Shown piece by piece: positions 32,386-42,131 of a DNA stretch of 64,000 bases. The stretch lies in the NCBI RefSeq assembly GCF_000189275.1, contig NZ_AEVT01000018.1:124001-188000 (forward strand), given 5' to 3'. Origin of the DNA: Vibrio sinaloensis DSM 21326. GTDB lineage: Bacteria > Pseudomonadota > Gammaproteobacteria > Enterobacterales > Vibrionaceae. The notes under the pieces are model-generated. The model was not told the origin of the DNA. It worked only from the letters and a program-made list of their open reading frames with translations, and did no database searches. Both the position numbers and the translations under genes were made by a program. Every line of letters starts with the position of its first letter. Within the stretch, counting starts at the first letter, position 1.

Positions 32386-34014
32386 TTACGCCACTCCTTG
32401 AAGTAGTGGGTAGCTAGGTAAAGTCAGGAAGTTGGCGAACTCGTCGGCCGTTGATAGCTCGAAGAAAAGGTCAGCGGTTTGTTCGAAGCGACCAGCGGCA
32501 TAACGAGCATCACCGACTTCCTGTTTTATGGTGTCCAGTTCTTGATAGAGCCAAGAATGGAACAATGATTTGCTAAACACTTGGCCGTCATCAAGGGCAA
32601 TGCTGTGATGAATCCATTGCCAGATGTTGGCGCGTGAAATTTCTGCGGTTGCGGCGTCTTCCATTAAGCCGTAAATAGGCACACATCCTTGCCCCTGAAT
32701 CCACGCTTCAATGTAATACAGTGCAATGCGAATGTTTTTGCGAACCCCCGCTTCATCGCGGCTGCCTTCACAAGGCTTGAGTAGCAGATCGGCACCGATG
32801 TTGTGGGTAGGGCTAACAAAATCGAGTTGATTGGTTTTCCCTTGCAGGTTTTTGTCGAATACCGACATAGCTAGATCCACCAGAGCCGGGTGCGCCACCC
32901 AGGTGCCATCGTGGCCATTGCGTGATTCACGTTCTTTGTCTTCAATGACTTTTGCTGTTACGCGCTCCATTTCACTTGGATCTTTGGCCGGAATGAAGGC
33001 TGACATGCCACCCATTGCCAATGCTCCACGCTGGTGGCAGGTACGAACCAGTAGTTGGCTATAGGCGTTAAGGAACTCTTTATCCATTCCAACGACATGG
33101 CGGTCTGGCAAAATACGGTCAGGGTGATTTTTCAGTGTTTTGATGTAGCTGAAAATATAATCCCAACGGCCACAGTTCATCGCCACGATATGATCTCTCA
33201 TGGCATAAAGAATCTCATCCATCTGAAAAACCGCTGGCAGCGTTTCGATCAGTACGGTTGCGCGAATCGTGCCGCGTTGTACGCCAAAGTAGTCTTCGGT
33301 GAAAGAGAAGACGTCATCCCACCACTGAGATTCTTCCATGCTTTCAAGTTTAGGGATGTAGTAATAAACCCCAAGCCCTTGCTCTGCTCGTGACAAGTAG
33401 TTGTGGTAGAAATAGAGCGCAAAATCCATCAGACAACCTGGGATAGGTTGACCTGCAAATTGAATTGATTGCTCCGGTAGGTGCAGGCCTCGCGGGCGGG
33501 CAATCAGTAGTGCAGGGTCTTGATTCAGTTGGTAATGCTTGTCTTTCTTTTGGTCATAAAAGCTGATGGTTTTGTCATTGGCATCACGCAGGTTAATTTG
33601 CCCTTGCACCATGTTATCCCACGTTGGAGAGGAGGCATCTTCAAAGCAACACATAAAGACTTTGGCACCAGAGTTTAGGGCGTTGATCACCATTTTTCGG
33701 TCGATTGGCCCAGTGATCTCGACACGACGATCTAGGAGTTCAGCAGGGGGAGTCGCGACTTTCCAGCTCTTGTTATCGCGAATGGCTTGTGTATCGGCTC
33801 GGAAGTTGGGTAGCGCGCCTGCGTCATAGCGTTGTTGTTGTTCTTCGCGCGCTTGCAATAGAGCATCTCTACGTGGTGCAAACCGAGTGACAAGTTGATT
33901 AAGAAATGACAGAGCCTCGGTTGAGAGTATGGCTTGGTACTCGGGGTTGTCCATATTACCGACCACTCGCAAGCAAGCGGTTTGTTCTCTTTCTGCTACA
34001 TCGTTCAGATTCAT
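32386..34014 (-). CDS. aceB: Malate synthase A
   Basis: A 542-residue enzyme with the malate synthase signature RDHIVAMNCGRWDYIF, the substrate-binding RPRGLHLPE and C-terminal features of the A isoform (AceB). It condenses glyoxylate with acetyl-CoA to malate in the cytoplasm. AAAGGAG lies before the ATG. There is no isocitrate lyase next to it; the neighbours are glyoxylate carboligase genes, so here it appears to serve catabolism of C2 compounds. Confidence 0.94.
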   Translation of the reverse strand: MNLNDVAEREQTACLRVVGNMDNPEYQAILSTEALSFLNQLVTRFAPRRDALLQAREEQQQRYDAGALPNFRADTQAIRDNKSWKVATPPAELLDRRVEITGPIDRKMVINALNSGAKVFMCCFEDASSPTWDNMVQGQINLRDANDKTISFYDQKKDKHYQLNQDPALLIARPRGLHLPEQSIQFAGQPIPGCLMDFALYFYHNYLSRAEQGLGVYYYIPKLESMEESQWWDDVFSFTEDYFGVQRGTIRATVLIETLPAVFQMDEILYAMRDHIVAMNCGRWDYIFSYIKTLKNHPDRILPDRHVVGMDKEFLNAYSQLLVRTCHQRGALAMGGMSAFIPAKDPSEMERVTAKVIEDKERESRNGHDGTWVAHPALVDLAMSVFDKNLQGKTNQLDFVSPTHNIGADLLLKPCEGSRDEAGVRKNIRIALYYIEAWIQGQGCVPIYGLMEDAATAEISRANIWQWIHHSIALDDGQVFSKSLFHSWLYQELDTIKQEVGDARYAAGRFEQTADLFFELSTADEFANFLTLPSYPLLQGVA

Positions 34015-34326
34015 TGTTTGTCTCCTTTAAACAATACCGAATGATTTTGTGTACAAAAATTGTTTTGTACGAATACTTATATTTCAATTTATGTAAACAA
34101 TCAAAGGAATTTAACAATTATTTTTCATTTGAATTTTTTGTGAGTTATTTTTACGTAAAGATAGTTTACATAAAGTAATGATTTCTAGGCTTTTCAGGGT
34201 TAGCGTTCACTTCGAGCAGTTGCTCTATGTTGAAAAAATGTTGCATTAGGGGGTTGCCAAATTCTTAATATGATTCATAGTACACAAAGTATCTTTGAAT
34301 TGTATACAATCGAAATGGAGGTTCGT
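34015..34326. promoter_or_regulatory. Divergent aceB/gcl control region with palindromes
   Basis: This AT-rich 312-base region holds no gene. GTACAAAA (34051-34058) and TTTTGTAC (34063-34070) are perfect arms about ATTG, and TTGTGTACAA overlaps at 34047-34056. ATTGTATACAAT (34299-34310) is a perfect palindrome 17 bases before the gcl start. The TTGTxxACAA form matches what GntR/FadR-type regulators bind; no such regulator is in the window. The CdaR-type protein downstream is the other candidate. Confidence 0.55.
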
Positions 34327-36102
34327 ATGGCAAAGATGAAGGCAATTGAAGCCGCAGTAGAAGTAATGAAAAAGGAAGGTGTAGAGATTGCCTTCGGTGT
34401 CCCCGGTGCAGCCATTAACCCTATGTACGCGGCGATGAAAAAGCTCGGTGGGATCGACCACGTTTTAGCGCGTCATGTTGAAGGGGCTTCCCACATGGCA
34501 GAAGGTTATACCCGGACTGAGCAAGCGAATATTGGCGTGTGTATCGGCACTTCTGGACCAGCAGGGACTGATATGATCACTGGCTTGTATTCGGCGTCGG
34601 CTGACTCGATCCCTATCCTTTGTATTACAGGCCAAGCGCCAACGGCTCGCTTACACAAGGAAGATTTTCAGGCGGTCGATATTGAATCTATTGCTAAGCC
34701 TGTCACCAAGTGGGCGACAACGGTATTGGAGCCAGCTCAAGTACCTCGTGCGTTTCAACAGGCGTTTCATCTGATGCGCTCAGGGCGTCCCGGCCCGGTA
34801 TTGATCGATTTACCGCTTGATGTGCAACTGACAGAGATTGAGTTTGATATCGATACCTATGAGCCACTGGAAGCTTATCAACCTAAAGCCTCTCGAGCGC
34901 AAGTAGAAAAAGCGTTGGCGATGATGTGTGAATCAGAAAACCCTGTAATCGTATCGGGCGGGGGGGTTATCAACGCCGGTGCGGAGCAACTGCTGCAACA
35001 GTTTGCCGAGATTACGGGTGTTCCTGTGATACCAACTCTGATGGGTTGGGGCTCTATTGCCGATGACCATGAACTGATGGCGGGAATGGTTGGTCTGCAA
35101 ACGGCACATCGTTACGGTAACGCGACATTACTTGAATCTGATTTTGTGTTCGGCATTGGTAACCGATTTGCTAACCGCCACACGGGTTCTTTGGATGTGT
35201 ACACCAAAGGACGAAAGTTTGTTCACGTTGATATTGAGCCGACTCAAATTGGGCGCGTGTTCTGTCCGGATCTTGGCATTGTTTCTGATGCCAAAGCAGC
35301 ACTTGAATTGCTGGTGGAAGTGGCGCGTGAATGGCGTGACGCAGGTAAATTACCAAACCGCAGTGCGTGGGTTGGCGAATGTCAGCAGCGTAAAGCGACG
35401 ATGTTACGTAAAACTCACTATACCGATGCGCCGATTAAACCAATGCGGGTTTATGAAGAGATGAACAAAGCGTTTGGTCGCGATACTTGTTATGTCAGCA
35501 CGATCGGTTTGTCTCAAATCGCCGCAGCGCAATTCCTACATGTGTATAAGCCACGTCATTGGATTAATTGTGGTCAAGCTGGCCCGCTAGGTTGGACGAC
35601 ACCAGCCGCTCTCGGTGTACGTGCCGCGGATCCAAATCGCGATATCGTTGCCATCTCTGGCGACTATGACTTCCAATTCATGATTGAAGAGCTGGCCGTT
35701 GGTGCGCAGTTTAACCTGCCCTACATCCATGTTTTGGTAAACAACTCTTACCTTGGCCTGATTCGCCAAGCGCAGCGTCAGTTCGACATTGACTATTGTG
35801 TTCAGTTGGCGTTCGAGAACCAGAACGCGCCAGAGCTCAACGGCTACGGTGTAGACCATGTGACAGTTGTTGAAGGCTTAGGTTGTAAAGCGATTCGAGT
35901 GACTGACCCAGAACAGATGCAAGCGGCGTTTGCTCAAGCGAAAGAGTTAATGAACAAGCACAAGGTGCCTGTTGTGGTTGAAGTAATCCTAGAGCGGGTA
36001 ACCAACATTGCCATGGGCGTTGAGATTGACTCAATCAACGAGTTCGAAGCCTTGGCTGAAAGCGCTGACGATGCCCCAACCGCGTTAATCAATAACAGCT
36101 AA
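34327..36102 (+). CDS. gcl: Glyoxylate carboligase
   Basis: A 591-residue thiamine-diphosphate enzyme. Two glyoxylates are joined to tartronate semialdehyde with loss of CO2. Val51 (RHVEGASHM) replaces the glutamate that is otherwise universal in ThDP enzymes, a known hallmark of Gcl. The ThDP/Mg site [12 protein letters not shown] is near residue 450. ATG 34327 with GGAGG at 34317-34321 is preferred to the open frame from 34270. First gene of gcl-hyi-glxR. Confidence 0.95.
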   Translation: MAKMKAIEAAVEVMKKEGVEIAFGVPGAAINPMYAAMKKLGGIDHVLARHVEGASHMAEGYTRTEQANIGVCIGTSGPAGTDMITGLYSASADSIPILCITGQAPTARLHKEDFQAVDIESIAKPVTKWATTVLEPAQVPRAFQQAFHLMRSGRPGPVLIDLPLDVQLTEIEFDIDTYEPLEAYQPKASRAQVEKALAMMCESENPVIVSGGGVINAGAEQLLQQFAEITGVPVIPTLMGWGSIADDHELMAGMVGLQTAHRYGNATLLESDFVFGIGNRFANRHTGSLDVYTKGRKFVHVDIEPTQIGRVFCPDLGIVSDAKAALELLVEVAREWRDAGKLPNRSAWVGECQQRKATMLRKTHYTDAPIKPMRVYEEMNKAFGRDTCYVSTIGLSQIAAAQFLHVYKPRHWINCGQAGPLGWTTPAALGVRAADPNRDIVAISGDYDFQFMIEELAVGAQFNLPYIHVLVNNSYLGLIRQAQRQFDIDYCVQLAFENQNAPELNGYGVDHVTVVEGLGCKAIRVTDPEQMQAAFAQAKELMNKHKVPVVVEVILERVTNIAMGVEIDSINEFEALAESADDAPTALINNS

Positions 36103-36120
36103 CAGAATAAGGAAATCAAA

Positions 36121-36897
36121 ATGGCAAAGTTTGCAGCAAATTTATCCATGTTGTTTACCGAATTGGACTTCGAAGATCGTTTTGAGGCCGCAGCAAAGGC
36201 GGGTTTTAGTGGCGTAGAGTATTTGTTTCCTTACGCCTTAGAAGCCGATCGAATCAAGGAGAAGTTGGATGAAAACCAACTTACCCAAGTGTTGTTCAAC
36301 CTGCCGGCTGGCGACTGGGATGCCGGCGAGCGAGGCATTGCCGTGGACCCGAACCGAATCGAAGAATTCCAAGCTGGCGTCGGCAAAGCCATTGAATACG
36401 CCAAAGTACTGGGCAATACCCAGGTCAACTGTCTTGCCGGTATCGTTCCACAAGGGGTAAGTGAGCAAGATGCGCATGCGGCATTTGTTATCAACCTACG
36501 TTATGCCGCGCAGGCTCTAAAAGAGGCTGGTATTCGCTTAGTGATTGAAGCCATCAATACGCGTGACATCCCGGGATTCTTCCTCAATACGACTGAGCAG
36601 GCGAAAGCGCTGATCAAAGAAGTGGGTAGTGACAACCTGTTCATTCAGTACGACATCTACCACATGCAAATCATGGAAGGCGATCTCACGCCAACCATGA
36701 GTGCCAACATCGACCAAATTGCTCATGTGCAGTTAGCTGACAACCCAGGCAGGCATGAACCCGGCACTGGGGAGATTAACTATCCATTCGTCTTGAAACA
36801 TCTTGATGAGCTTGGGTATCAAGGCTGGGTCGGCTGTGAGTACAAGCCTAAGAGCACCACTCTTGAAGGCTTAGATTGGATCAATTTATACCGCTAA
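36121..36897 (+). CDS. hyi: Hydroxypyruvate isomerase
   Basis: A 258-residue TIM-barrel protein of the Hyi/xylose-isomerase-like family: LFTELDFEDRFEAAAKAGF, GVEYLFPY, VIEAINTRDIPGF and QLADNPGRHEPGTGEINY. It interconverts hydroxypyruvate and tartronate semialdehyde. It starts 18 bases after gcl and is followed by glxR, the classical operon order. Confidence 0.93.
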   Translation: MAKFAANLSMLFTELDFEDRFEAAAKAGFSGVEYLFPYALEADRIKEKLDENQLTQVLFNLPAGDWDAGERGIAVDPNRIEEFQAGVGKAIEYAKVLGNTQVNCLAGIVPQGVSEQDAHAAFVINLRYAAQALKEAGIRLVIEAINTRDIPGFFLNTTEQAKALIKEVGSDNLFIQYDIYHMQIMEGDLTPTMSANIDQIAHVQLADNPGRHEPGTGEINYPFVLKHLDELGYQGWVGCEYKPKSTTLEGLDWINLYR

Positions 36898-36947
36898 GTG
36901 CGGTCGCGCCCATCGGGCAGATGGGTAATCGTTATGGAGAACAGAAT

Positions 36948-37841
36948 ATGAAAATTGCATTTATCGGTACTGGCATCATGGGCCGTCCTATGGCCGCAAA
37001 CCTGCAAAAAGCGGGATACCAAATTGTCCTGTCGGATCATTTCAATCCGCCGCCAGTAGATTTGGTTGAAGCCGGCGCGATTGTTTGCCACTCGCCTGAA
37101 GAAGCGACACGAGTGGCGGACGCCGTCATCCTTATGGTGCCAAATACGCCGCAAGTCGAAGACGTACTGTTTGGTGACAAAGGTGTCGAAGCTGGCCTGA
37201 CTGGTAGCAGTGACACTAAGTTGGTGATCGACATGAGCTCAATTTCACCTATGGCGACCAAGGCAATCGCTGCGCGAATCAATGAGAGTGGCGCTCAGTA
37301 CCTAGACGCGCCAGTATCTGGTGGCGAAGTTGGTGCCTTGAATGCGACATTAAGCATTATGGTCGGTGGCGCTCAAGAGGCGTTTGATAAAGCACGTCCC
37401 CTGTTTGAGGTGATGGGCAAAAACATCACGCTTGTTGGTGATAACGGTGCAGGGCAGACGTGCAAGGTGGCCAACCAAATAATCGTTGCATTGAATATCG
37501 AAGCGGTTTCTGAGGCACTTGTGTTTGCCTCCAAAGCGGGAGCGGATCCAGCTCGAGTGCGTCAGGCGTTATTGGGTGGTTTCGCCAGTTCGAAGATTTT
37601 AGAGGTTCATGGCGAGCGCATGATCGAAGGCACGTTTGACCCAGGCTTTAGAATTTCATTGCATCAGAAAGATCTGGATTTAGCTCTGTCTGGCGCAAAA
37701 GAGCTTGAAGTGGCATTGCCAAACACCGCCAATGCGCAAGAACTGTTTGAAGACTGTGCGGCATTGGGGGGCCGAGATTGGGATCACTCGGCACTGATTA
37801 AAGCGATCGAAAAACGTTCTGCGCATTCGATTCGTGATTGA
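36948..37841 (+). CDS. glxR: Tartronate semialdehyde reductase
   Basis: A 297-residue beta-hydroxyacid dehydrogenase: Rossmann motif FIGTGIMGRPMAANL, substrate motif DAPVSGGEVGA, and GAGQTCKVANQ with the catalytic lysine. It reduces tartronate semialdehyde to glycerate using NADH. The frame is open back to 36876, inside hyi, but ATG 36948 with a GGAG site is the family start. The glycerate is the substrate of the kinase encoded at 39430. Confidence 0.94.
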   Translation: MKIAFIGTGIMGRPMAANLQKAGYQIVLSDHFNPPPVDLVEAGAIVCHSPEEATRVADAVILMVPNTPQVEDVLFGDKGVEAGLTGSSDTKLVIDMSSISPMATKAIAARINESGAQYLDAPVSGGEVGALNATLSIMVGGAQEAFDKARPLFEVMGKNITLVGDNGAGQTCKVANQIIVALNIEAVSEALVFASKAGADPARVRQALLGGFASSKILEVHGERMIEGTFDPGFRISLHQKDLDLALSGAKELEVALPNTANAQELFEDCAALGGRDWDHSALIKAIEKRSAHSIRD

Positions 37842-38139
37842 CGACTTACTTGTCATCATCGGTGAGCAGAGGATTCCTCTCCCTGTGCACGCCGTGGGTT
37901 TGGCATGAACCCTAAAGAGTTTGCTACTAAATCGCGTAGTTTTTAGTCTCCTTTTATACGCGTTCCCGTTGTAAGGTAACAGGCAGGAGTATAGATTCTC
38001 GGGCTCCTACTTAGCAGGCACCTGGTGAACTTACTTCGGGATTTTTTCGCTTCCCCACGTGAGTATTCGACTCACAGATTCAGTCGCTTATGGTATGTTA
38101 AACAGGTCAGCCAACTGATCCACATCTCAGGCAAAATAG
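37842..38139. other. 298-base intergenic region before CdaR-type gene
   Basis: No gene seen. It contains an odd palindrome AGAGGATTCCTCT just after glxR and a small perfect hairpin GTGAGT/ACTCAC (38059-38075). No T-rich terminator is clear. A promoter for the regulator gene is expected but I cannot define it. Confidence 0.4.
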
Positions 38140-39279
38140 ATGCAAATAAACACCTTAATCGCCCAACAAATTGTTGCCAGAGCAACCAAGATTATTCAGT
38201 TTCCAGTGAATGTTATGGATGATCTGGGCCAAATCATTGGTTCGAGCGATGCAGCACGATTACACCATACCCATGAGGGGGCGTTACTGGCGATCAATGA
38301 TAATCGGATAGTTGAAATTGATCAGGCCATGGCCAGCACGTTAAGTGGTGTCAAAGAAGGAATCAATTTACCGATCGTTTATCAGGATGAGGTCATTGGT
38401 GTGGTTGGTATTTCGGGCTCTCCCGACGAAGTGAGGCGTTATGGTGAATTGGTCAAAATGACCGCTGAACTGATTGTCGAACATGAAGCCATGCTCGCGC
38501 AGATCCAGTGGGACAAACGCCATCGTGAAGAGTTGTTGCTTCAGCTTATTCAAGGATCTTCGTTAAGTGAAGCTCAACTGCTGTCTGTGGCGCAAAACCT
38601 GAAGTTAGACTTGGCACAACCCAGAGTCGCGGTGGCCGTGAAAGTGATACCCAAAGTAGGTCAAATCTTATCGTTAGAGCAGCAACAGAGGCTGACACAA
38701 CTGTTTGAAAGCGCGACACAAGACAATATCGTGGGGATGGTTTCACTCGCTAGCAATGATTGGGTGTTACTCAAACCGGTACGACTCAAAGAAGGCGTTT
38801 GGCAGCATCAGCATGACCGTATCGAATTAGAAAAGCTGTTACATAACGTCGAACAGCAAAGCGGTGTGTCGGCAACTATCGCGGTAGGCGAATACTTTCC
38901 GGGTGTTGAAGGGTTGGCTCGCTCTTACGACACTGCTAAAGCGACATTAGATTTCACCGCCAATAAGACCAGTCGCGTCTTGTTTTATCATCGACATAAA
39001 TTGGCGGTATTGGTAGCGGGCTTGCAGCAAGACGAGTGGCGCCGCGCTCAATTGGTTGCACCATTAGAAAAGCTTCAACAAGAGAGTAAATCGGTGCTAT
39101 TTAACACACTTCAGGTTTACCTAATGCATGACTGCGACCTTTCGCTGACTTGTGAGGCGCTCAGTATCCATCGAAACACATTGCGTTACCGGTTGGAAAA
39201 AATTGAGCAACTGACCGAACTAAAGCTCAATCAAATGGAGCACCGAGTTCTGCTCTATCTTGGCTACAAATGTTGGTGA
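38140..39279 (+). CDS. CdaR-family (sugar diacid) transcriptional regulator
   Basis: A 379-residue protein with an N-terminal sugar-diacid-recognition domain (INTLIAQQIVARATKIIQFP, then NVMDDLGQIIGSSD and IVYQDEVIGVVGISG) and a C-terminal PucR-type helix-turn-helix (SLTCEALSIHRNTLRYRLEK). In E. coli CdaR activates glycerate, galactarate and glucarate genes in response to diacids or glycerate. Placed between glxR and glycerate kinase, it should control this module. Confidence 0.92.
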   Translation: MQINTLIAQQIVARATKIIQFPVNVMDDLGQIIGSSDAARLHHTHEGALLAINDNRIVEIDQAMASTLSGVKEGINLPIVYQDEVIGVVGISGSPDEVRRYGELVKMTAELIVEHEAMLAQIQWDKRHREELLLQLIQGSSLSEAQLLSVAQNLKLDLAQPRVAVAVKVIPKVGQILSLEQQQRLTQLFESATQDNIVGMVSLASNDWVLLKPVRLKEGVWQHQHDRIELEKLLHNVEQQSGVSATIAVGEYFPGVEGLARSYDTAKATLDFTANKTSRVLFYHRHKLAVLVAGLQQDEWRRAQLVAPLEKLQQESKSVLFNTLQVYLMHDCDLSLTCEALSIHRNTLRYRLEKIEQLTELKLNQMEHRVLLYLGYKCW

Positions 39280-39429
39280 TTTGTAATCTTGCACATTTTA
39301 CTAGTGCTTTTTCTTTTATTTTTTGTTTGTCTGACCAAATACAAATGCAGTTTTTCACGCGATACTGATTGGTAAAGTGATTAAGCTATCACCTGCGACT
39401 GTGTTGGTGAGCCGAGATAGGAAACGACC

Positions 39430-40563
39430 ATGAAAATTGTAATTGCGCCTGATTCATACAAAGAAAGCTTAACCGCAATGGAAGTTGCGACGGCCATTGA
39501 ACGTGGTTTTAAACAAGTATTGCCAAACGCAGAATACCTCAAGTTGCCAATGGCAGATGGTGGGGAAGGCACAGTGCAGTCGTTAGTCGATGCTACTGGG
39601 GGGCGAGTTGTCGCCGCGCAAGTGACTGGGCCACTTGGTCAGTTTGTCGAAGGCTTCTACGGCCTGCTTGGCAATGGTGACACAGCGGTTATTGAGATGG
39701 CTGCTGCCTCAGGCTTACATCTTGTTGAACCCTCGCAGCGCAATCCGTTATTGACCACAACCTTTGGCACTGGAGAACTCATTAAGGCAGCGCTGGATGC
39801 TGGAGTGAAACATATTATCGTGGGCATTGGTGGCAGTGCGACCAATGACGGCGGTATGGGCATGGCGCAGGCGTTGGGGGCAAAATTTTTAGATTCTTTG
39901 GGCAACGAACTGGCATTTGGAGGTGGCGCGTTAGCTGAGCTTGCCACTATCGATTTGTCCGGTTTGGATAAGCGCCTTAACGAGGTTCAATTGGAAGTGG
40001 CGTGCGATGTGGATAACCCTTTGTGTGGCCCTAAAGGAGCCTCACAAGTATTTGGTCCGCAAAAGGGTGCAACGGCCTTCATGGTCAGCCAGCTTGATAA
40101 AAACCTTGCCCACTATGCAAAGGTTATTCGACAGACTAATGGCAATGACGTGATTGACCAAGCTGGCGCTGGCGCGGCTGGTGGACTTGGCGCTGCGTTC
40201 TTGGGCTTATTTGACGCTGCGCTGCGCCCAGGCATAAACATAGTAATGGATGCGGTGAATCTCGCTGAAGTGGTTAAGGATGCCGATTTAGTGATTACGG
40301 GCGAGGGGCGCATTGATAGCCAAACCATTCACGGTAAGACGCCGGTTGGTGTGGCGAGAGCTGCTAAGCAATATGATGTGCCCGTGATCGGTATTGCGGG
40401 CAGCCTAGCAAAAGATTGCGCTGTCGTGCATGACCACGGTTTGGATGCGGTGTACAGCGTTGTGTTGGGAGCGACTGATTTGCCGACTGCATTGAAAGAG
40501 GCGGCATTTAATGTGGAGATGACGTCACGCAATATTGCGGCAACTCTGCGGGTACAGTTCTGA
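39430..40563 (+). CDS. garK: Glycerate kinase (GarK/GlxK type)
   Basis: A 377-residue class I glycerate 2-kinase: MKIVIAPDSYKESLTA, PMADGGEGT, IVGIGGSATNDGGMGM and VITGEGRIDSQT are all characteristic. It phosphorylates glycerate from GlxR to 2-phosphoglycerate, entering glycolysis. It has its own 150-base upstream region after the CdaR-type gene. Whether it is closer to GarK or GlxK cannot be decided by eye. Confidence 0.93.
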   Translation: MKIVIAPDSYKESLTAMEVATAIERGFKQVLPNAEYLKLPMADGGEGTVQSLVDATGGRVVAAQVTGPLGQFVEGFYGLLGNGDTAVIEMAAASGLHLVEPSQRNPLLTTTFGTGELIKAALDAGVKHIIVGIGGSATNDGGMGMAQALGAKFLDSLGNELAFGGGALAELATIDLSGLDKRLNEVQLEVACDVDNPLCGPKGASQVFGPQKGATAFMVSQLDKNLAHYAKVIRQTNGNDVIDQAGAGAAGGLGAAFLGLFDAALRPGINIVMDAVNLAEVVKDADLVITGEGRIDSQTIHGKTPVGVARAAKQYDVPVIGIAGSLAKDCAVVHDHGLDAVYSVVLGATDLPTALKEAAFNVEMTSRNIAATLRVQF

Positions 40564-40576
40564 CGGTCTTAGAATG

Positions 40577-40607
40577 AAAACTGGCCACAATGCGTGGCCA
40601 GTTTTTT
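40577..40607. terminator. Bidirectional terminator
   Basis: AAAACTGGCCAC (40577-40588) and GTGGCCAGTTTT (40594-40605) form a perfect stem with a five-base loop and A/T runs on both sides, between the convergent glycerate kinase and ASCH genes. Confidence 0.92.
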
Positions 40608-40612
40608 GGGTT

Positions 40613-41089
40613 TTATTCGGCGTAGACAACCTTGAAATGCTCAAGCACTAAGAGCATGTCTTGGCGAGGTTCAATGCCTAGCTCTTGGCACTCCTTCGAG
40701 AAGAACCGCCAGTGCGCTTCCTTCCACCACTCTAAACTCTTATCACCTTCTCCCTCAGCGGCTGCAAACTCTGCACTGACGCGATCATAACGACAAGTGC
40801 TCACAGTGGTGATTTCAATGATGCAAACAGGTTCACCGTTCCAATTGGTCACCACTTGTAAGTGACCCACTTGAGGCATCGGCTCCCCTTCGTGACTGTA
40901 CCAATACTCCATACTGCACGATGCGCGCTTTTCTCCGCGCAGAATAAGGTTGGCACACAGATCGGCGTTGTATTGATCTGCGCAGAAATAGTCAGCGCTA
41001 AATGAGCGGTATTTTTGAGCCTGCTCAGGAGGCAGTGAGTGCAAGTATTGCTCTAAGTACGCTTGATGCTTGATGTCCATTTTTTGCAT
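40613..41089 (-). CDS. ASCH-domain protein
   Basis: A 158-residue protein with an ASCH fold: the LILRGEKRASCSM segment, PMPQVGHLQVVTNWNGEPVCIIE strand pair and KSLEWWKEAHWRFF. ASCH domains are PUA-like and are predicted to bind RNA; some relatives are amidohydrolases acting on modified nucleosides. Met1 or Met4 (MDIKH) could be the start. Part of a minus-strand run with VOC and GNAT genes. Confidence 0.85.
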   Translation of the reverse strand: MQKMDIKHQAYLEQYLHSLPPEQAQKYRSFSADYFCADQYNADLCANLILRGEKRASCSMEYWYSHEGEPMPQVGHLQVVTNWNGEPVCIIEITTVSTCRYDRVSAEFAAAEGEGDKSLEWWKEAHWRFFSKECQELGIEPRQDMLLVLEHFKVVYAE

Positions 41090-41115
41090 CGCCTTATTCG
41101 TCGTTGAATTTGAAG

Positions 41116-41481
41116 CTAGTAAACACTCACTTCGATTAAGTTTCTATCTAAGTCTACAAAGTAGACCGATTGAATGGACCCCATCGCCCCCGATTTAGCT
41201 ACAGGGCCTTCAAGGATGTCGACGCCTTGTTGAGTAAGGTGTTCAATCACTTGGGAGAGGGGCCAGTCAGTGATAAGGCAAAGATCCCCCGAGCCAACTT
41301 GAGCCCGATTTCTTGGCTCTTGTCCCAACAGTTGCAGGTTGATTTTTTGCTCACCAAATTTCAAGGCTTTGCGACCATTGGCAAAAGTGACTTCTTCCAT
41401 CAATAATACGCGCTGATAAAACTCTACCGAAGCGGAGATGTCGCTAACGGTTAACACGATATGATCAATATGGCTAATCAT
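41116..41481 (-). CDS. VOC-family (glyoxalase-like) protein
   Basis: A 121-residue protein with the paired beta-alpha-beta-beta-beta units of the vicinal-oxygen-chelate fold: HIDHIVLTVSDISASVEFYQ and SIQSVYFVDLDRNLIEVS, the latter with the terminal metal-ligand glutamate. The reaction is unknown. Its start overlaps the end of the GNAT gene by eight bases. Confidence 0.88.
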   Translation of the reverse strand: MISHIDHIVLTVSDISASVEFYQRVLLMEEVTFANGRKALKFGEQKINLQLLGQEPRNRAQVGSGDLCLITDWPLSQVIEHLTQQGVDILEGPVAKSGAMGSIQSVYFVDLDRNLIEVSVY

Positions 41482-41947
41482 GGCACAACACCTTTTCCAT
41501 CAAGACACAATCTAGACTTACGCCTCGCGGAGAGTGATAAGTCGAAATTTGTTCGCCGACAAAGCCATATGAGCGGTAGAAGGAGGCGGCGTTTAACGTT
41601 GACTCCAGAACCATTTTTTCCAGACGGTGCTGATTGGCGATATCCTCAAGGAACGCGAGCATCTTTTTTGCCGCTCCCAATCCAAAATAAGGTGGATCAA
41701 CGAAAATGGCATCGACCATGCCTGTTTGGGTATTTAGCTTGCCACAGCCTATGACAGCATCGTTCAACTCTGAGACGTAAAAAGTATCGACAATGTCTTG
41801 ATAGAGAGCCTCAGACATGCCGCCTGTCGTCCATATGGTTAACTGCTCTGGAAGATAGTGTTGGCTGCATTTATCGAGAATGGCGCGTTTTCTAAGGTCA
41901 TAAATGGCTTGGACGTCAGCGCCTGTCGCCTTGCGAATTGTAACCAC
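41474..41947 (-). CDS. GNAT-family N-acetyltransferase
   Basis: A 157-residue acetyltransferase with VDAIFVDPPYFGLGAAKKML, the acetyl-CoA loop, and SFYRSYGFV. It starts with GTG four bases after an AGGAGG ribosome site. It is translationally coupled to the VOC gene. The acceptor is unknown. Confidence 0.88.
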   Translation of the reverse strand: MVTIRKATGADVQAIYDLRKRAILDKCSQHYLPEQLTIWTTGGMSEALYQDIVDTFYVSELNDAVIGCGKLNTQTGMVDAIFVDPPYFGLGAAKKMLAFLEDIANQHRLEKMVLESTLNAASFYRSYGFVGEQISTYHSPRGVSLDCVLMEKVLCHD

Positions 41948-42095
41948 ATTTCCTCCTTGAATACTGGGCTCAATATTTGGGCTTGTTTAAGGAACTAAAT
42001 ACTTGCACGGTTGCATTGTGGGCGGCAAGTCTCATTGAAATAAATCAGAGGTTTGCTCGAAAGAGAGCCACTAAAAAATAGCGGTAAATAAACAA

Positions 42096-42117
42096 ACGGC
42101 CGCGAAATCGCGGCCGT
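42096..42117 (-). terminator. Rho-independent terminator of peptidase gene
   Basis: ACGGCCGCGA and TCGCGGCCGT pair perfectly around AA, and on the minus strand TTTGTTTATTT follows. It lies 15 bases past the M3 peptidase stop. Confidence 0.8.
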
Positions 42118-42131
42118 GATTCTTGTGTTGA

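Noticed and set aside
37842..38139. Riboswitch upstream of the CdaR-type gene
   Set aside because: There are small hairpins but none of the conserved cores of riboswitch classes I know.
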